A stretch of 64,000 bases of DNA, taken from positions 186,001 to 250,000 of the forward strand of contig CAWIFR010000001.1 in NCBI GenBank assembly GCA_963835465.1, read 5' to 3'. The position numbers were made by a program, and so were the translations under genes. Positions within the stretch are counted from its first letter, which is position 1. Every line of letters begins with the position of its first letter. Shown piece after piece: positions 43,726 through 53,061 of this stretch. Under the pieces are notes generated by a model. The model was not told the DNA's origin. It worked only from the letters and a program-made list of their open reading frames with translations, and made no database searches. This stretch comes from Bog-756 sp963835465. Lineage in GTDB: Bacteria; Actinomycetota; Acidimicrobiia; Acidimicrobiales; RAAP-2.

Positions 43726-44889
43726 CTAGGCGCCGACCGCGACCAGCGCGTGGTCCGCCGAGTTGAGCGGGTCGGGCGCCCCGTCCTCGCCGATGACCAC
43801 AATGTCCTCCAGCCGCATGCCAAAGCGTCCGGGCAGATAGATGCCCGGCTCCACCGAGAAGGCGTGCCCCGGTTGCAGGCACTCCCGGTTGCCGACCACC
43901 AGGTACGGGTCCTCATGCTCCTCGATACCGATCCCATGTCCGGTGCGATGGACGAAGTAGGGGCCGTAGCCGGCATCCTCGATGATCGCCCGGGCCACCT
44001 GGTCCACGTGCTCGGCCGTCACTCCTGATCGGGCCGAGGCCACGGCGGCCTGCTGGGCCTCGCGGAGGACCCGGTAGCACTCCTCGATTTCCGTGGTGGG
44101 ATCGCCGGTCACCACGGTGCGGGTGATGTCCGAGCAGTAGCCGACGTCTCCGCCGACTGAGTAGGTCCCCCCGAAATCACACACCACGGTCTCGCCCGCG
44201 CCGATGACGCGGGATCCCGGTTCGTGGTGGGGACTGGCGGCGTTGGGCCCACTGCCCACGATGGCGAAGTTGACGTGGCTGTGTCCCTCCTCGACCAGGA
44301 GTGCACCCAGGTGGCCCGAGACCTGGGCCTCGGTCCTCCCGAGCAAGGGCACTGCCCCGGCCTGGAGCATGGCGGCCACCCGATCGGCGGCGGCCCCGGC
44401 GCGGCGAAGCGCCTCGAGCTCCGAGGAGTCCTTGATGGCCCGGATGGGCGAGGTGACGCGGGAGGCCTCGATCCACGTGGCGTCGGGAAGACGGCGCTGC
44501 AGGGCCAGCACGGTGGTGGCCCAGGCCCGGTCGGAGACGGCCAGTTGGACGTGGGCACGGCCCCCTGTCGGAAGCGAGGGAGCCAACTGACCGGTCACCA
44601 GGTCGAGAGGGTCCTGGGTGTCGTCCCACGCCACGACCACGAACAGGTCCCCGGCGTCGGGGACACGGGGTGCCTCCAGTGCAGGGACCACCAGGACCGG
44701 TTGCCCGACGGCCGGAAGGACCAGCATGGTCAGGCGTTCGAGGGGCATGGCGCGATAGCCGGTGAGCCAGGGCAAGTCGGCGCCGTGGGAGAGAAGCAGT
44801 GCGTCCACTCCCAGTTCGCCCATACGCGCCCGCACGCGTTCCATCCGCTGAGCCCGCCACTGGCGGGCGCCAGCGCTCAGGCCCTCCAT
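43726..44889 (-). CDS. M24-family aminopeptidase (Xaa-Pro peptidase type)
   Basis: 387-residue pita-bread metallopeptidase that releases N-terminal residues before proline. The creatinase-like N-domain (ALLLSHGADLPWLTGYRAMP) precedes the catalytic domain with ligands in VVCDFGGTYS, YCSDITRTV, HRTGHGIGIEEHE, FSVEPGIYLPG and MRLEDIVV. It shares one base with the end of lipA (44889), so the genes are coupled, although peptidase and lipoate functions are unrelated. ATG 44889 was used. Confidence 0.92.
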   Translation of the reverse strand: MEGLSAGARQWRAQRMERVRARMGELGVDALLLSHGADLPWLTGYRAMPLERLTMLVLPAVGQPVLVVPALEAPRVPDAGDLFVVVAWDDTQDPLDLVTGQLAPSLPTGGRAHVQLAVSDRAWATTVLALQRRLPDATWIEASRVTSPIRAIKDSSELEALRRAGAAADRVAAMLQAGAVPLLGRTEAQVSGHLGALLVEEGHSHVNFAIVGSGPNAASPHHEPGSRVIGAGETVVCDFGGTYSVGGDVGYCSDITRTVVTGDPTTEIEECYRVLREAQQAAVASARSGVTAEHVDQVARAIIEDAGYGPYFVHRTGHGIGIEEHEDPYLVVGNRECLQPGHAFSVEPGIYLPGRFGMRLEDIVVIGEDGAPDPLNSADHALVAVGA

Positions 44890-45872
44890 CAGACGGAGGC
44901 CCCGGAGGTGAACGTCACCGGGGAGGTCACCGGGGCCGACGCCTCGGCGGCTTCCCGTGCGTGGTAGCTCGACCGGGTCAGTGGCGACGACTGCACGTGG
45001 GCGAAGCCCAGGTCCAGGCCGGCCCGTCGGATGGAGTCGAACTCGTCGGGCGTCCAGAACCGTGCCACCGGGAGGTGCCGCCGGCTGGGGCGGAGGTACT
45101 GCCCGACGGTCACGATGTCGACACCGACGGACCGTAGGTCGGCCAATGTGGACAGGACCTCATGCTCCTGCTCCCCCATCCCGAGGATGATGCCCGATTT
45201 GGTAGTGAGTCCGGCCTCATGGGCCCGGGCCAGGACTCCGAGACTGCGGGCGTACCCGGCCGACGGACGGACGGCCCGCTGCAGGCGGGCCACCGTCTCG
45301 ATGTTGTGGTTGAGCACGTCGGGACCGGCACCGAAGATGGTCGCCAGCGATGTCTGATCACCCTTGCAGTCCGAGATGAGCACCTCGATGGTGGTGCGGG
45401 GTGTCCGATCCCGGACCGCGGCGATGGTGGCGGCGAACCCCCCGGCACCACCGTCGGCCAGATCGTCCCGGGCCACACAGGTGATGACCGCGTGGGCCAG
45501 TCCCATCCGCTGCACCGCCTCGGCCACCCGCACGGGCTCACCGGGATCGAGGGGTAGCGGATGACGGGTGTCGACCTGGCAGAAGCCACAAGCCCGAGTG
45601 CATCGGGACCCGTTGATCATGAACGTGGCGGTCCCATCAGACCAGCACTCGTAGATGTTGGGGCAGCCGGCCTCCTCGCACACCGTGATCAGGTCAAGGT
45701 CCCGCAGATCCCGCTGGAGGCCGAGGTAGTCACTCCCCATGGCCGACGGCACCCGGAGCCACGGCGGCTTGCGTTGGCTCAGGGAGAGACCCGCCTCCGG
45801 ATCGACCCCAGCCCGAACCAGGCGCCGCTGCAGCGGGCTGCCTCCCTGGTTACGCCCGAGGACCACGGCCAC
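44889..45872 (-). CDS. lipA: Lipoyl synthase LipA
   Basis: Radical-SAM enzyme that inserts two sulfurs into the octanoyl chain on E2 and H proteins. CEEAGCPNIYEC is the auxiliary CX4CX5C cluster, CTRACGFC the radical-SAM CX3CX2C cluster, and the C-terminal RSSY supplies the serine that ligates the auxiliary cluster. 327 residues; GTG 45872 overlaps lipB by 23 bp, the order lipB-lipA being the usual one. Partner substrates, the E2 and lpd genes, are next door. Confidence 0.96.
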   Translation of the reverse strand: MAVVLGRNQGGSPLQRRLVRAGVDPEAGLSLSQRKPPWLRVPSAMGSDYLGLQRDLRDLDLITVCEEAGCPNIYECWSDGTATFMINGSRCTRACGFCQVDTRHPLPLDPGEPVRVAEAVQRMGLAHAVITCVARDDLADGGAGGFAATIAAVRDRTPRTTIEVLISDCKGDQTSLATIFGAGPDVLNHNIETVARLQRAVRPSAGYARSLGVLARAHEAGLTTKSGIILGMGEQEHEVLSTLADLRSVGVDIVTVGQYLRPSRRHLPVARFWTPDEFDSIRRAGLDLGFAHVQSSPLTRSSYHAREAAEASAPVTSPVTFTSGASV

Positions 45873-46587
45873 CGGCTCGGGGACCAGGGCTTGACGCGCC
45901 GGTGCGGATGTCCGCCCCGTCGGTGACCCATTGGCTGTCCTCGACAGGGCCCCAGACGCCCTCCGCCGCGGCGATGACCGCCTCCCTGACCTCAGCCAGC
46001 GTGGCCGGCACGCCCTCCGCAGCCAATGAGGTGACAGGCCGGTCGGCGATCCCGCACGGCACGATGTGGCTGAACATGCTCAGGTCGGTCGTGACGTTGA
46101 GGGCGAAGCCGTGGGTGGTGCGACCCCGTGCCGTCCGGACCCCGATGGCCGCGATCTTGCGCGGTCCGACCGCTCCGCCGGATCGGTCCTCGTCCAGACC
46201 GACCCAGACCCCCGGGTACTCCTCCAGCCGCCCCACCGCCTCCGGCCTCATGCCCAGGGAGACCAGGGCGTCGATGACCACCTGTTCGACCCGGCGGACA
46301 TGGGCCCGACCGTGGTGGGGACCGGCACCAACGGTGACGAGGGGGTAGCCGACGAGCTGACCCGGGCCGTGGAAGGTGACGTCACCCCCCCGGTCGACGG
46401 GGACCAGCTCGGCCCCGACGTCCGCCGGGTCGGCCAGGACGTGGTCGAGGTCACCGTGCCGGCCCACCGTGTACACGGGCGGGTGCTCCAGCAGGAGCAG
46501 GTAGTCGTCAGCCGACTGCTGACTGATAGCGCGCTGGACCGCCCACGCCTCGCCGTAGGGCACCCGACCCAGCCAGCGGACCTTCAT
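45850..46587 (-). CDS. lipB: Lipoyl(octanoyl) transferase LipB
   Basis: Moves octanoyl from acyl carrier protein to the lipoyl domain lysine. 245 residues; LLLLEHPPVYTVGRHG, RGGDVTFHGPGQLVGYPL, RKIAAIGVRTARGRTTHGFA (catalytic lysine) and HIVPCGIADRPVTSL (catalytic cysteine) are all present. The last ~20 residues are Gly/Arg-rich and unconserved. It overlaps lipA and lies 36 bp downstream of the E2 gene, so the whole E2-lipB-lipA set can be made together. Confidence 0.95.
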   Translation of the reverse strand: MKVRWLGRVPYGEAWAVQRAISQQSADDYLLLLEHPPVYTVGRHGDLDHVLADPADVGAELVPVDRGGDVTFHGPGQLVGYPLVTVGAGPHHGRAHVRRVEQVVIDALVSLGMRPEAVGRLEEYPGVWVGLDEDRSGGAVGPRKIAAIGVRTARGRTTHGFALNVTTDLSMFSHIVPCGIADRPVTSLAAEGVPATLAEVREAVIAAAEGVWGPVEDSQWVTDGADIRTGASSPGPRAGGRGPRA

Positions 46588-46623
46588 CGGGTCGGCGTGG
46601 CCGGGCCCGCTGAGGGCGCCGAC

Positions 46624-48063
46624 CTAGAGCTCGCCGGCCCAGTCACGTTCGTTCAGGATCTCGGCGAGTCGGGCCAGGAACCGGGCCACGTAGGCGCCGT
46701 CCACGGCCCGGTGGTCGAAGGACATGGCCGCCAGGCCGACCGAGTGGATGACGATGGCCTCGGTGCCGTCAGGCAGCTCCACCACCACCGGCTTCCGGGC
46801 CACTCCGTCGGTGGACAGGATGGCCACCTGGGGTTGATTGATGATGGCCCCGGTGATCAGCGTCCCAAAGGGCCCGGCGTTGGTGATGGAGAAGGTGCCG
46901 CCACTGATGTCGTCGAGGCTCAGCCGCCTGGTGCGGGCCCGTTCGGCGACATCGCGGATTCGCCGGGCCATTCCCCGGAGATTCAGCTCCTCGGCATTGT
47001 GGACCACCGGGACGATCAATCCTTCGTTGTCGAGGTCGACCGCGATGCCCAGATTGATGTCGTGGTGGATGATGAGCGAGTCCTCCCCCACCGAGGCGTT
47101 GAGGTGGGGGTACTCGGCCAGGGCCTCGACGGTGGCCAGGGCGGCGAAGGGGAGGTAGGTCAGGCTGAACCCCTCCTCGGCCTTGAACCGCTCCCCGTGG
47201 GCCCGACGGACCTGCTCCACCTGCTCGTAGTCCACTTCCTTGACCATCAGGGTGTGGGCCGATGTCGCCTTGGACCGCACCATGTGCTCGGCGGTCCGAC
47301 GGCGGATATTGGTGAACGGGACCACCTCGTCACGGGGCTCTGTCGGCGCCGACCCCGGAGCGGACGAGGGCACGGCGGTCTGCGCCGGCCCGGGGGCCGG
47401 GAGCGGGCTGGGACGATCGGCGATGCTCGGCACGCGTGCGGGGGTGGCCGACCCATCCAGGGAGGAGCCGCCGCCTTCGGCGATGGCCGCCTCCACATCC
47501 CCACGGGTGACCCGTCCCCCGAGTCCGGTCCCGCGGACCTGCGACGGGTCCATGCCGTGCTCGTTGAGCAGCTTCCTCACCACCGGCGAAAGGACCAGGC
47601 CCTCGGCCGACCCGTTGAGGGGCGATGGCACCGCCGAGGATGCGATTGTTGCCGGCTCGGCCGACCTCGGCTCGGCCACAGGGGCCGGGGGGCGCACCGG
47701 AGCCGGGGGCGATGGGTGGGCCACCGGGGCCGGCGATGGTGCGGGCGTGCTGTCCGCGGCCACCGGTTCCGGCGCAGGGGTCCCGGTCGACACGGACGAC
47801 CCGGCCGGAGCGGAACCGTTGCCCGACGCTGCGTCGCCGATCACGGCCAGCGTGACACCCACGTCCACGGTGTCGCCCTCCTCGACCAGGATGGCGGTCA
47901 GTACGCCTTCCGCCGGCGATGGCACTTCGGAATCGACCTTGTCGGTGGATACCTCGAACAAGGGTTCGTCTCGGGCTACCTGGTCGCCGACGGCCTTGTA
48001 CCACTTGGTGATGGTGCCCTCGGTCACGGTCTCGCCCAGCTGCGGCATGGTCACATCAGGCAA
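46624..48063 (-). CDS. Dihydrolipoamide acyltransferase, E2 of a 2-oxoacid dehydrogenase
   Basis: 479 residues with one N-terminal lipoyl domain (EVSTDKVDSEVPSPAEGV, lipoyl-lysine in DKVD), a Pro/Ala-rich linker, a peripheral subunit-binding domain (SPVVRKLLNEHGMDPSQVRG, GGRVTRGDV) and a C-terminal catalytic domain ending with SFDHRAVDGAYVARFLARL (HRxxDG). It transfers the acyl group to CoA in the pyruvate, 2-oxoglutarate or branched-chain complex; the homodimeric E1 at 53 kb favours pyruvate, but sequence alone does not settle this. It overlaps lpd by 8 bp. Confidence 0.9.
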   Translation of the reverse strand: MPDVTMPQLGETVTEGTITKWYKAVGDQVARDEPLFEVSTDKVDSEVPSPAEGVLTAILVEEGDTVDVGVTLAVIGDAASGNGSAPAGSSVSTGTPAPEPVAADSTPAPSPAPVAHPSPPAPVRPPAPVAEPRSAEPATIASSAVPSPLNGSAEGLVLSPVVRKLLNEHGMDPSQVRGTGLGGRVTRGDVEAAIAEGGGSSLDGSATPARVPSIADRPSPLPAPGPAQTAVPSSAPGSAPTEPRDEVVPFTNIRRRTAEHMVRSKATSAHTLMVKEVDYEQVEQVRRAHGERFKAEEGFSLTYLPFAALATVEALAEYPHLNASVGEDSLIIHHDINLGIAVDLDNEGLIVPVVHNAEELNLRGMARRIRDVAERARTRRLSLDDISGGTFSITNAGPFGTLITGAIINQPQVAILSTDGVARKPVVVELPDGTEAIVIHSVGLAAMSFDHRAVDGAYVARFLARLAEILNERDWAGEL

Positions 48064-49579
48064 CGTGGAGTCCCCTTCCGGTCAGGGCCTGCACCGTCTC
48101 GCCGAACGTCTCGGACAGCGACGGATGGGGCTGGATGAACTGGGCCACCTCATCGGCAGTGGCCTCCCAATTGACGGCCAGGTAGCCGGCGCCGAGCTGC
48201 TCGGTGACCCAGGGCCCGACCATGTGGACACCGAGGATCCGTCCGGTGGACCCGTCGGCGAGGCGCTCGGCCACCACCTTGACCAGGCCCTCGGTGTCCC
48301 CGATGATCCGTGCCCGGCTGTTACCTCCGAAGGGGTCCTTCTTGACCACGACGTCGTACCCCGCAGCGGTGGCTGCGGCCTCGGTGAGGCCGGCGAACGC
48401 CACTTCGGGATGGCAGTAGATGGCCCAGGGCACCCGGTCGTAGTCCACCGGCGCCACCGGCTCGCCCAGGATGCTCTTGATCACCACGATGCCCTCGGCA
48501 AAGCCCACATGAGCCAGTTGCGGCGTCCCGGCCACCACATCACCCACGGCCCAGACCCCCGGGGCATCGGTACGCATCGTCGGGTCGGTGACCACGAAGC
48601 CCCGCTCGTCCACCACCACGCCGGTGCCCGGAGCGACCAGGCCCTCGGAGCGGGGCCGGCGGCCCACCGAGACCACCACCGCGTCCACGGCCAACTTCTC
48701 CCCGTCGCTGTAGGAGACCACCGTGCCGTGGCCGGAGGGATCGGGAGTGTGCCCTTGGAGTTGCACGCCCGCCTTCACGTCGATGCCCCGCTTCCGGAAG
48801 GATCGGGCCACCGCCTTGACCACATCCTCGTCGCACCCGTTGAGGATGCCCGGTAGCGCCTCGAACACGGTCACCGAGCTCCCGAGGTCGCTCAGCATCG
48901 AGGCGAACTCACAGCCAATCGCCCCGCCGCCGACGACGGCGACCGTGGCCGGCAGCTCCTCCAGGGCCAGCACCTCGTCGGAGGTCATCACCAACGTGCC
49001 GTCGACGTCGAAGCCGGGGATGGTCCGGGGCACCGACCCTGCGGCGAGCACCACGTCGGTCCCGGTGAGCTCGGTGGTGGACCCATCGTTGCCCGACACC
49101 TGCACCCGGTGGTCGGGCAGCAGCGTGCCGCTACCGCTGAACACGGTGACCCCCCGTCCCTTCAGCAGACCGGCCAGTCCCTTGAACAGCTGCTCCACCA
49201 CCTGCTGCTTGCGGGCCTGGCTGACCGAGAAGTCGACTACTGGGGCGATGGGCTGGTCGGAGCCGGCGGTTACCCCGAACTGGCTCGAGCCGGCCACCGT
49301 GCGGAAGACCGCGGCCGTCTCCAGGAACTCCTTGGCTGGCACACAACCGCGGTGCAGACAGGTCCCCCCCACCTTGTCCAGCTCCACGATGGCCACGGAC
49401 AGCCCTGCAGCGGCCCCGTAGAGGGCGGTGGCATAGCCACCGGGCCCGCCGCCAATAATGACAACGTCGAAACTCGTGCTATCCGGGCCCTGTGAACCCC
49501 TTCCCTGGTCCTGCCGTGCGACTCCCCCCGATGCCGTTGAATCCGTTGCTGCGTCGGGTGCCGTGGGAATCACCTCCAT
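48056..49579 (-). CDS. lpd: Dihydrolipoyl dehydrogenase (E3)
   Basis: Reoxidises dihydrolipoamide with NAD. VVIIGGGPGGYATALYGAAAG is the FAD site, GGTCLHRGCVPAKEF the redox disulfide, AVVGGGAIGCEFASML the NAD site, and HPSLSETFGE holds the catalytic His-Glu pair. The frame starts at ATG 49579 with a ~35-residue Ser/Gly-rich leader before the fold, so a later start is possible. It heads the lpd-E2-lipB-lipA-M24 operon. A 15-bp perfect hairpin lies upstream and ends the transporter transcript. Confidence 0.93.
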   Translation of the reverse strand: MEVIPTAPDAATDSTASGGVARQDQGRGSQGPDSTSFDVVIIGGGPGGYATALYGAAAGLSVAIVELDKVGGTCLHRGCVPAKEFLETAAVFRTVAGSSQFGVTAGSDQPIAPVVDFSVSQARKQQVVEQLFKGLAGLLKGRGVTVFSGSGTLLPDHRVQVSGNDGSTTELTGTDVVLAAGSVPRTIPGFDVDGTLVMTSDEVLALEELPATVAVVGGGAIGCEFASMLSDLGSSVTVFEALPGILNGCDEDVVKAVARSFRKRGIDVKAGVQLQGHTPDPSGHGTVVSYSDGEKLAVDAVVVSVGRRPRSEGLVAPGTGVVVDERGFVVTDPTMRTDAPGVWAVGDVVAGTPQLAHVGFAEGIVVIKSILGEPVAPVDYDRVPWAIYCHPEVAFAGLTEAAATAAGYDVVVKKDPFGGNSRARIIGDTEGLVKVVAERLADGSTGRILGVHMVGPWVTEQLGAGYLAVNWEATADEVAQFIQPHPSLSETFGETVQALTGRGLHVA

Positions 49580-49640
49580 CCGGTGTTCACGCTCTCTACG
49601 CGAACCGAGACCAGCCTACCGGTCCACCGCCTCGCCCCAC

Positions 49641-49673
49641 CTCGGTACCGGCGGGTAACCCGCCGGTACCGAG
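49641..49673 (-). terminator. Strong perfect 15-bp hairpin
   Basis: CTCGGTACCGGCGGG-TAA-CCCGCCGGTACCGAG pairs without mismatch over 15 bp. It lies 55 bp beyond the ABC permease stop on the minus strand and 62 bp before the lpd start, so it is best read as an intrinsic terminator without a U tract, as in many high-GC actinobacteria. A two-fold protein-binding site for lpd regulation is the alternative. Confidence 0.65.
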
Positions 49674-49727
49674 ATACAACGGCTGGTCCCGCCCCGACGG
49701 GTCCGGGCCGGGGCCGGGGCTCACTGC

Positions 49728-50610
49728 TCAGGAGAGCACCCGCCGGGAGAAGTTGCGGAGGCCGATGCCGAGGAAGAGCACCAAGAAGCCCGTGAGCACC
49801 GGGTACACCACATAAAGCTGCATGTGGGGGGCGTTGGTGAGCGCCGCCCGCATCCCCTCGTTGACGTAGATCAGGGGATTGACGAGGACCACGGTCTGGA
49901 GCCAGTGCCAGCCGCCAGCCTGTATCGGGGCGAGGCGGGTCCACTCGTAGTAGGTCCCCCCGAGGAAGGTGACCGGGAGGATGATGAACCCGAACATCAG
50001 GCCGATGTTGCGGGGCTCGAAGCTGGTGCCGAGCAGGAGGCCCAGGGAGGCCATGGTCACGCAGGCGAGCGGCACCAAAGTCACGATGATCCACCAGTGC
50101 AGCGACAGGTGGGCCTCGACCCCTTTGGCGTGGACCACCGAGGCGATGGGCAGCACGATGACAGCCGAGATGAGCCCCTGCACGGCACCGGACAGCACCT
50201 TGGCCATGGCCACCAGCCAGATGGGACAGGGGGCCTGGACCCGGTCCTCGATCTCGCGGGTGAAGCCGAACTCCTGGGACATGACGAGAGCTACCGACTG
50301 CACCCCTTGGAAGAGGATGGAGATACCGACCACGCCCGGCACCAGCAGGGTGGCGAAGGCCGACTCGGCCACCGGTCCTCCTCCACCGCCGATGCCCTGC
50401 CCGATCTTCGGGAACACATAGAGGAACACGAAGCACAGGAGGAACGGCTGGACCAGGACCCGGACGATGAACTCGATCCAGTGCTTACGCAGGACGACCA
50501 GGTCCCGGAGTATGAGCGCCCAGAGCGCGATGCGACCGGCATCGAAGGTCGTCCGGGTGGGTCCGAGTGTGCAGCGTGGCGGGGCCCCTCTCGGCCTCGA
50601 CCGTGCTCAT
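49728..50610 (-). CDS. ABC-2 type exporter permease (DrrB-like), N-terminus frameshifted
   Basis: Membrane subunit for the ATPase encoded upstream. From about 50570 the frame reads TRTTFDAGRIALWALILRD, LVVLRKHWIEFIVRVL, then helices around FLLCFVFLYVFP, FATLLVPGVVGISILFQG, VQGLISAVIVLPIAS, LVPLACVTMASLGLLLG and PVLTGFLVLFLGIGL. The natural ATG at 50610 overlaps the ATPase stop (ATGA), but it is in another frame: the 883-bp span is one base too long. Starting at GTG 50429 would lose the first ~55 residues. One extra base between about 50565 and 50600 explains it; 293 residues would result. Confidence 0.8.
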
Positions 50611-51599
50611 CCCTCCCGGAGCTCCTTTCCGGTGAGGTTGATGAAGACGGTCTCCAGCGTGGGCTCGGTGACGGAGAGGTCGAGCACGGGGAAGCCCGCC
50701 TCCTCGGCGGCGCTCACCACCCGGGGTAGCAGCCGGTCCTGGCCCTTCACGTGGAGCTCCACCCCCGTGTCGGTGGTGCGGGTCCGGGTCACTCCGTCGA
50801 TCCGCTGTCCGAGCACCCGGGCCAGCTCGTCACGATCACCGCCGGCCACCAGGGTCACGATGGTGTCGGCATCGACCTGCTGCTTCAGGGCGGCGGGCGT
50901 GTCGAGGGCCAGGATCCGGCCCCGGTCCATGATGGCCACCCGTCCGCACAGCTGGTCGGCCTCTTCCATGTAATGGGTGGTCAGGAGGATGGTCTGCCCC
51001 TCGGCGTTGAGGGATCGCAGCGTGTCCCACAGGGCCAGGCGGCTCTGTGGGTCGAGTCCGGCGGTCGGCTCGTCGAGGAAGAGCACGGCCGGTCGATGGA
51101 AGATGGCACGGGCCACCATGAGCCGCTGGGCCATGCCCCCGGACAAGGCGTAGACCGAGGCCCCCGCCCACCGCTCGAGCTGAAACTGAGCCAGCAGCTC
51201 GGTGGCCGTGCGGCGGGACTCGCGGGCCGGGATGCCGAACAGCCGACCATGGAAATAGAGGTTCTCCCACACCGTGAGCTGGCGGTCGAGCGTGTTCTGC
51301 TGGCTCACGATCCCGAGGATCTGCTTGGCCAGCGCCGGATGCGCCACCACGTCGATGCCCCCGACGAGCGCCCGTCCTGAGGTCGGGATCACCCGAGTGG
51401 TGAGCATGCCCGCGGTGGTGGTCTTGCCGGCGCCGTTCGGCCCGAGCAGGCCGAAGATCTCCCCTTGGGCGACCTCCAGATCCAGGCGGTCGACGGCGCG
51501 GACCTCCGAACCGGCGTAGACCTTGGTGAGGCCAACGGTCCGGATGATGGCACCATCCTCTGGGGGAGCGGCGGCCGGCGTCGAGAGTGTGGAGGTCAT
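50607..51599 (-). CDS. ABC transporter ATP-binding protein, DrrA-like
   Basis: 330 residues. Walker A GPNGAGKTTTAGML, Q-loop region IVSQQNTLD, signature LSGGMAQRLMVARAI, Walker B VLFLDEPTAGLDP and the switch LLTTHYMEE are complete, and a ~90-residue C-terminal domain as in DrrA follows. It energises an ABC-2 exporter of a drug, lipid or glycan; the cargo is unknown. It ends in ATGA shared with the permease start. ATG 51599. Confidence 0.93.
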   Translation of the reverse strand: MTSTLSTPAAAPPEDGAIIRTVGLTKVYAGSEVRAVDRLDLEVAQGEIFGLLGPNGAGKTTTAGMLTTRVIPTSGRALVGGIDVVAHPALAKQILGIVSQQNTLDRQLTVWENLYFHGRLFGIPARESRRTATELLAQFQLERWAGASVYALSGGMAQRLMVARAIFHRPAVLFLDEPTAGLDPQSRLALWDTLRSLNAEGQTILLTTHYMEEADQLCGRVAIMDRGRILALDTPAALKQQVDADTIVTLVAGGDRDELARVLGQRIDGVTRTRTTDTGVELHVKGQDRLLPRVVSAAEEAGFPVLDLSVTEPTLETVFINLTGKELREG

Positions 51600-51681
51600 C
51601 CGTTGGTGACACTACCGCCGAGGGCCCGGCGCGACGACGGAGGGCGACCTTCGGGCGGAAGGTCGCCTGGAGGCGGGAACC

Positions 51682-52449
51682 CTATTTGGGAGGCATCCGG
51701 ATGCCGCCGTCGAGGCGGATGACCTCCGCGTTGAGGTAGCTGTTGGAGGCGATGTGCGCCACCAGCTCGCCGAACTCGGCCGGGTTGCCCAGGCGCTTGG
51801 GGAAGTTGACCGACTTGGCCAGCTCGCTCCGCGCCTCGTCGGGCAGCATGGAGAGCAACGGGGTGTCGAACAGGCCCGGCGCGATGGCCAGCACCCGGAT
51901 GCCCACGACAGCCAGGTCCCGGGCGGCAGGGAGCGTCATCCCGACGATGGCGCCCTTGGAGGCTGAGTAGGCCAGCTGGCCGATCTGGCCGTCGAAGGCG
52001 GCCACGGACGCCGTGTTGACGATCACGCCGCGCTCACCGTTCTCCTGGGGCTCCACGCCGGCGATCACGGACGCCGCTTTGGTCATCACATTGAAGGTGC
52101 CGATGACGTTGAGGTTCTGGATGAAGCGGAACGGGTCGAGGTCGTGGGGGGACCCGTCGCGGTTGATCACCCGGCCGACCCAGCCGGTGCCGGCGCAGTT
52201 GACGGCGATGCGCAGGTTGCCACCGTCCGCCGCCTGGTCGACGGCCTTCTGGCAGTCGCCCGGCTCGGTGACGTCGCCCCCGACGAAGTTGGCATTCGCC
52301 CCGATCTCGGCCACCACCTCCTTGCCCCGCTCCTCGTTGCGGTCGAACACCGTGACCCGCACGCCCCGGCCGGCCAGGTTTCGGGCGGTGGCCTCACCCA
52401 GTCCCGAGGCGCCGCCGGTGATGATTGCTGAACTTCCTTGGATCTCCAT
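51682..52449 (-). CDS. SDR-family dehydrogenase, 3-hydroxyacyl-CoA dehydrogenase type II-like
   Basis: 255 residues. AIITGGASGLGEATARNLAG is the NAD site, VNCAGTGWVGRV the stabilising motif, VNTASVAAFDGQIGQLAYSA gives the catalytic Ser and Tyr and YSASKG completes YxxxK. The overall pattern, with FDTPLLSMLPDEARSELA, resembles HSD17B10-type 3-hydroxyacyl-CoA dehydrogenases that act in fatty-acid or branched-chain breakdown. It stands alone between rnhA and the transporter. Unlike the SDR at 43 kb its active site is intact. Confidence 0.86.
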   Translation of the reverse strand: MEIQGSSAIITGGASGLGEATARNLAGRGVRVTVFDRNEERGKEVVAEIGANANFVGGDVTEPGDCQKAVDQAADGGNLRIAVNCAGTGWVGRVINRDGSPHDLDPFRFIQNLNVIGTFNVMTKAASVIAGVEPQENGERGVIVNTASVAAFDGQIGQLAYSASKGAIVGMTLPAARDLAVVGIRVLAIAPGLFDTPLLSMLPDEARSELAKSVNFPKRLGNPAEFGELVAHIASNSYLNAEVIRLDGGIRMPPK

Positions 52450-52498
52450 GGCAGCAGGTTACGGGAGGGAGCTGCCCGAACCCAAACGGGTCGGGGAC

Positions 52499-52948
52499 CT
52501 ACTGGAGGTCGGCAGCCTGCGTGGCCAGCAGGTCGACCAGGTCGTTCATCCTGTCCCCCGAGTGGCCCTTCACCCAGGAGAAGGTGACGGGACGGTCCGG
52601 GTCGAGGGCCAGCGGCAGCAGCTCCCGCCAGAGGTCCTGGTTGGCCACGGGCTTTCCCTGGGCGTTCTTCCAGCCCCGGCGTTGCCAGCCCACCCACCAC
52701 TGATTGCGGAAGCAGTTGACCACGTAGGTCGAGTCGCTCACGATGTGGACCGGTCCGGTGAGGCTGCCCAGCGCCCGCACCACCGCGGTGACCTCCATCC
52801 GCTGATTGGTGGTGTGGGCCTCGCCCCCGCTGTCCGACGGTCCCCCGTCGACGGCCCACGCCCATCCACCGGGGCCGGGGTTCCCTCGACACGAGCCGTC
52901 GGTGTAGGCCACGGTCGGCTCGTTCGAAGGGGGGCTCGGTGCATGCAT
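52499..52948 (-). CDS. rnhA: Ribonuclease HI
   Basis: Degrades the RNA strand of RNA:DNA hybrids. 149 residues with the four catalytic acids in AYTDGSCRGNPGPGGWAW (Asp), NQRMEVTAVV (Glu), HIVSDSTYVVN (Asp) and SGDRMNDLVDLLA (Asp). The basic protrusion typical of E. coli RNase HI is present around WWVGWQRRGWKN. ATG 52948. It is divergent from the pyruvate dehydrogenase E1 gene with about 110 bp between. Confidence 0.94.
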   Translation of the reverse strand: MHAPSPPSNEPTVAYTDGSCRGNPGPGGWAWAVDGGPSDSGGEAHTTNQRMEVTAVVRALGSLTGPVHIVSDSTYVVNCFRNQWWVGWQRRGWKNAQGKPVANQDLWRELLPLALDPDRPVTFSWVKGHSGDRMNDLVDLLATQAADLQ

Positions 52949-53061
52949 CGGGACAGCATGCCCGATGGGTGGGCCCCCAGGGGACTCCCTCTCGGACCCG
53001 CCGGTTCCCGGGGCCGTCCCGTTGACTTCCCTTGTCGTCTGCCGAGTGGGAGCATGGGTTT

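Noticed and set aside
46066..48138. 690-codon open frame on the plus strand
   Set aside because: Antisense to lipB and the E2 gene; it mirrors their codon bias.
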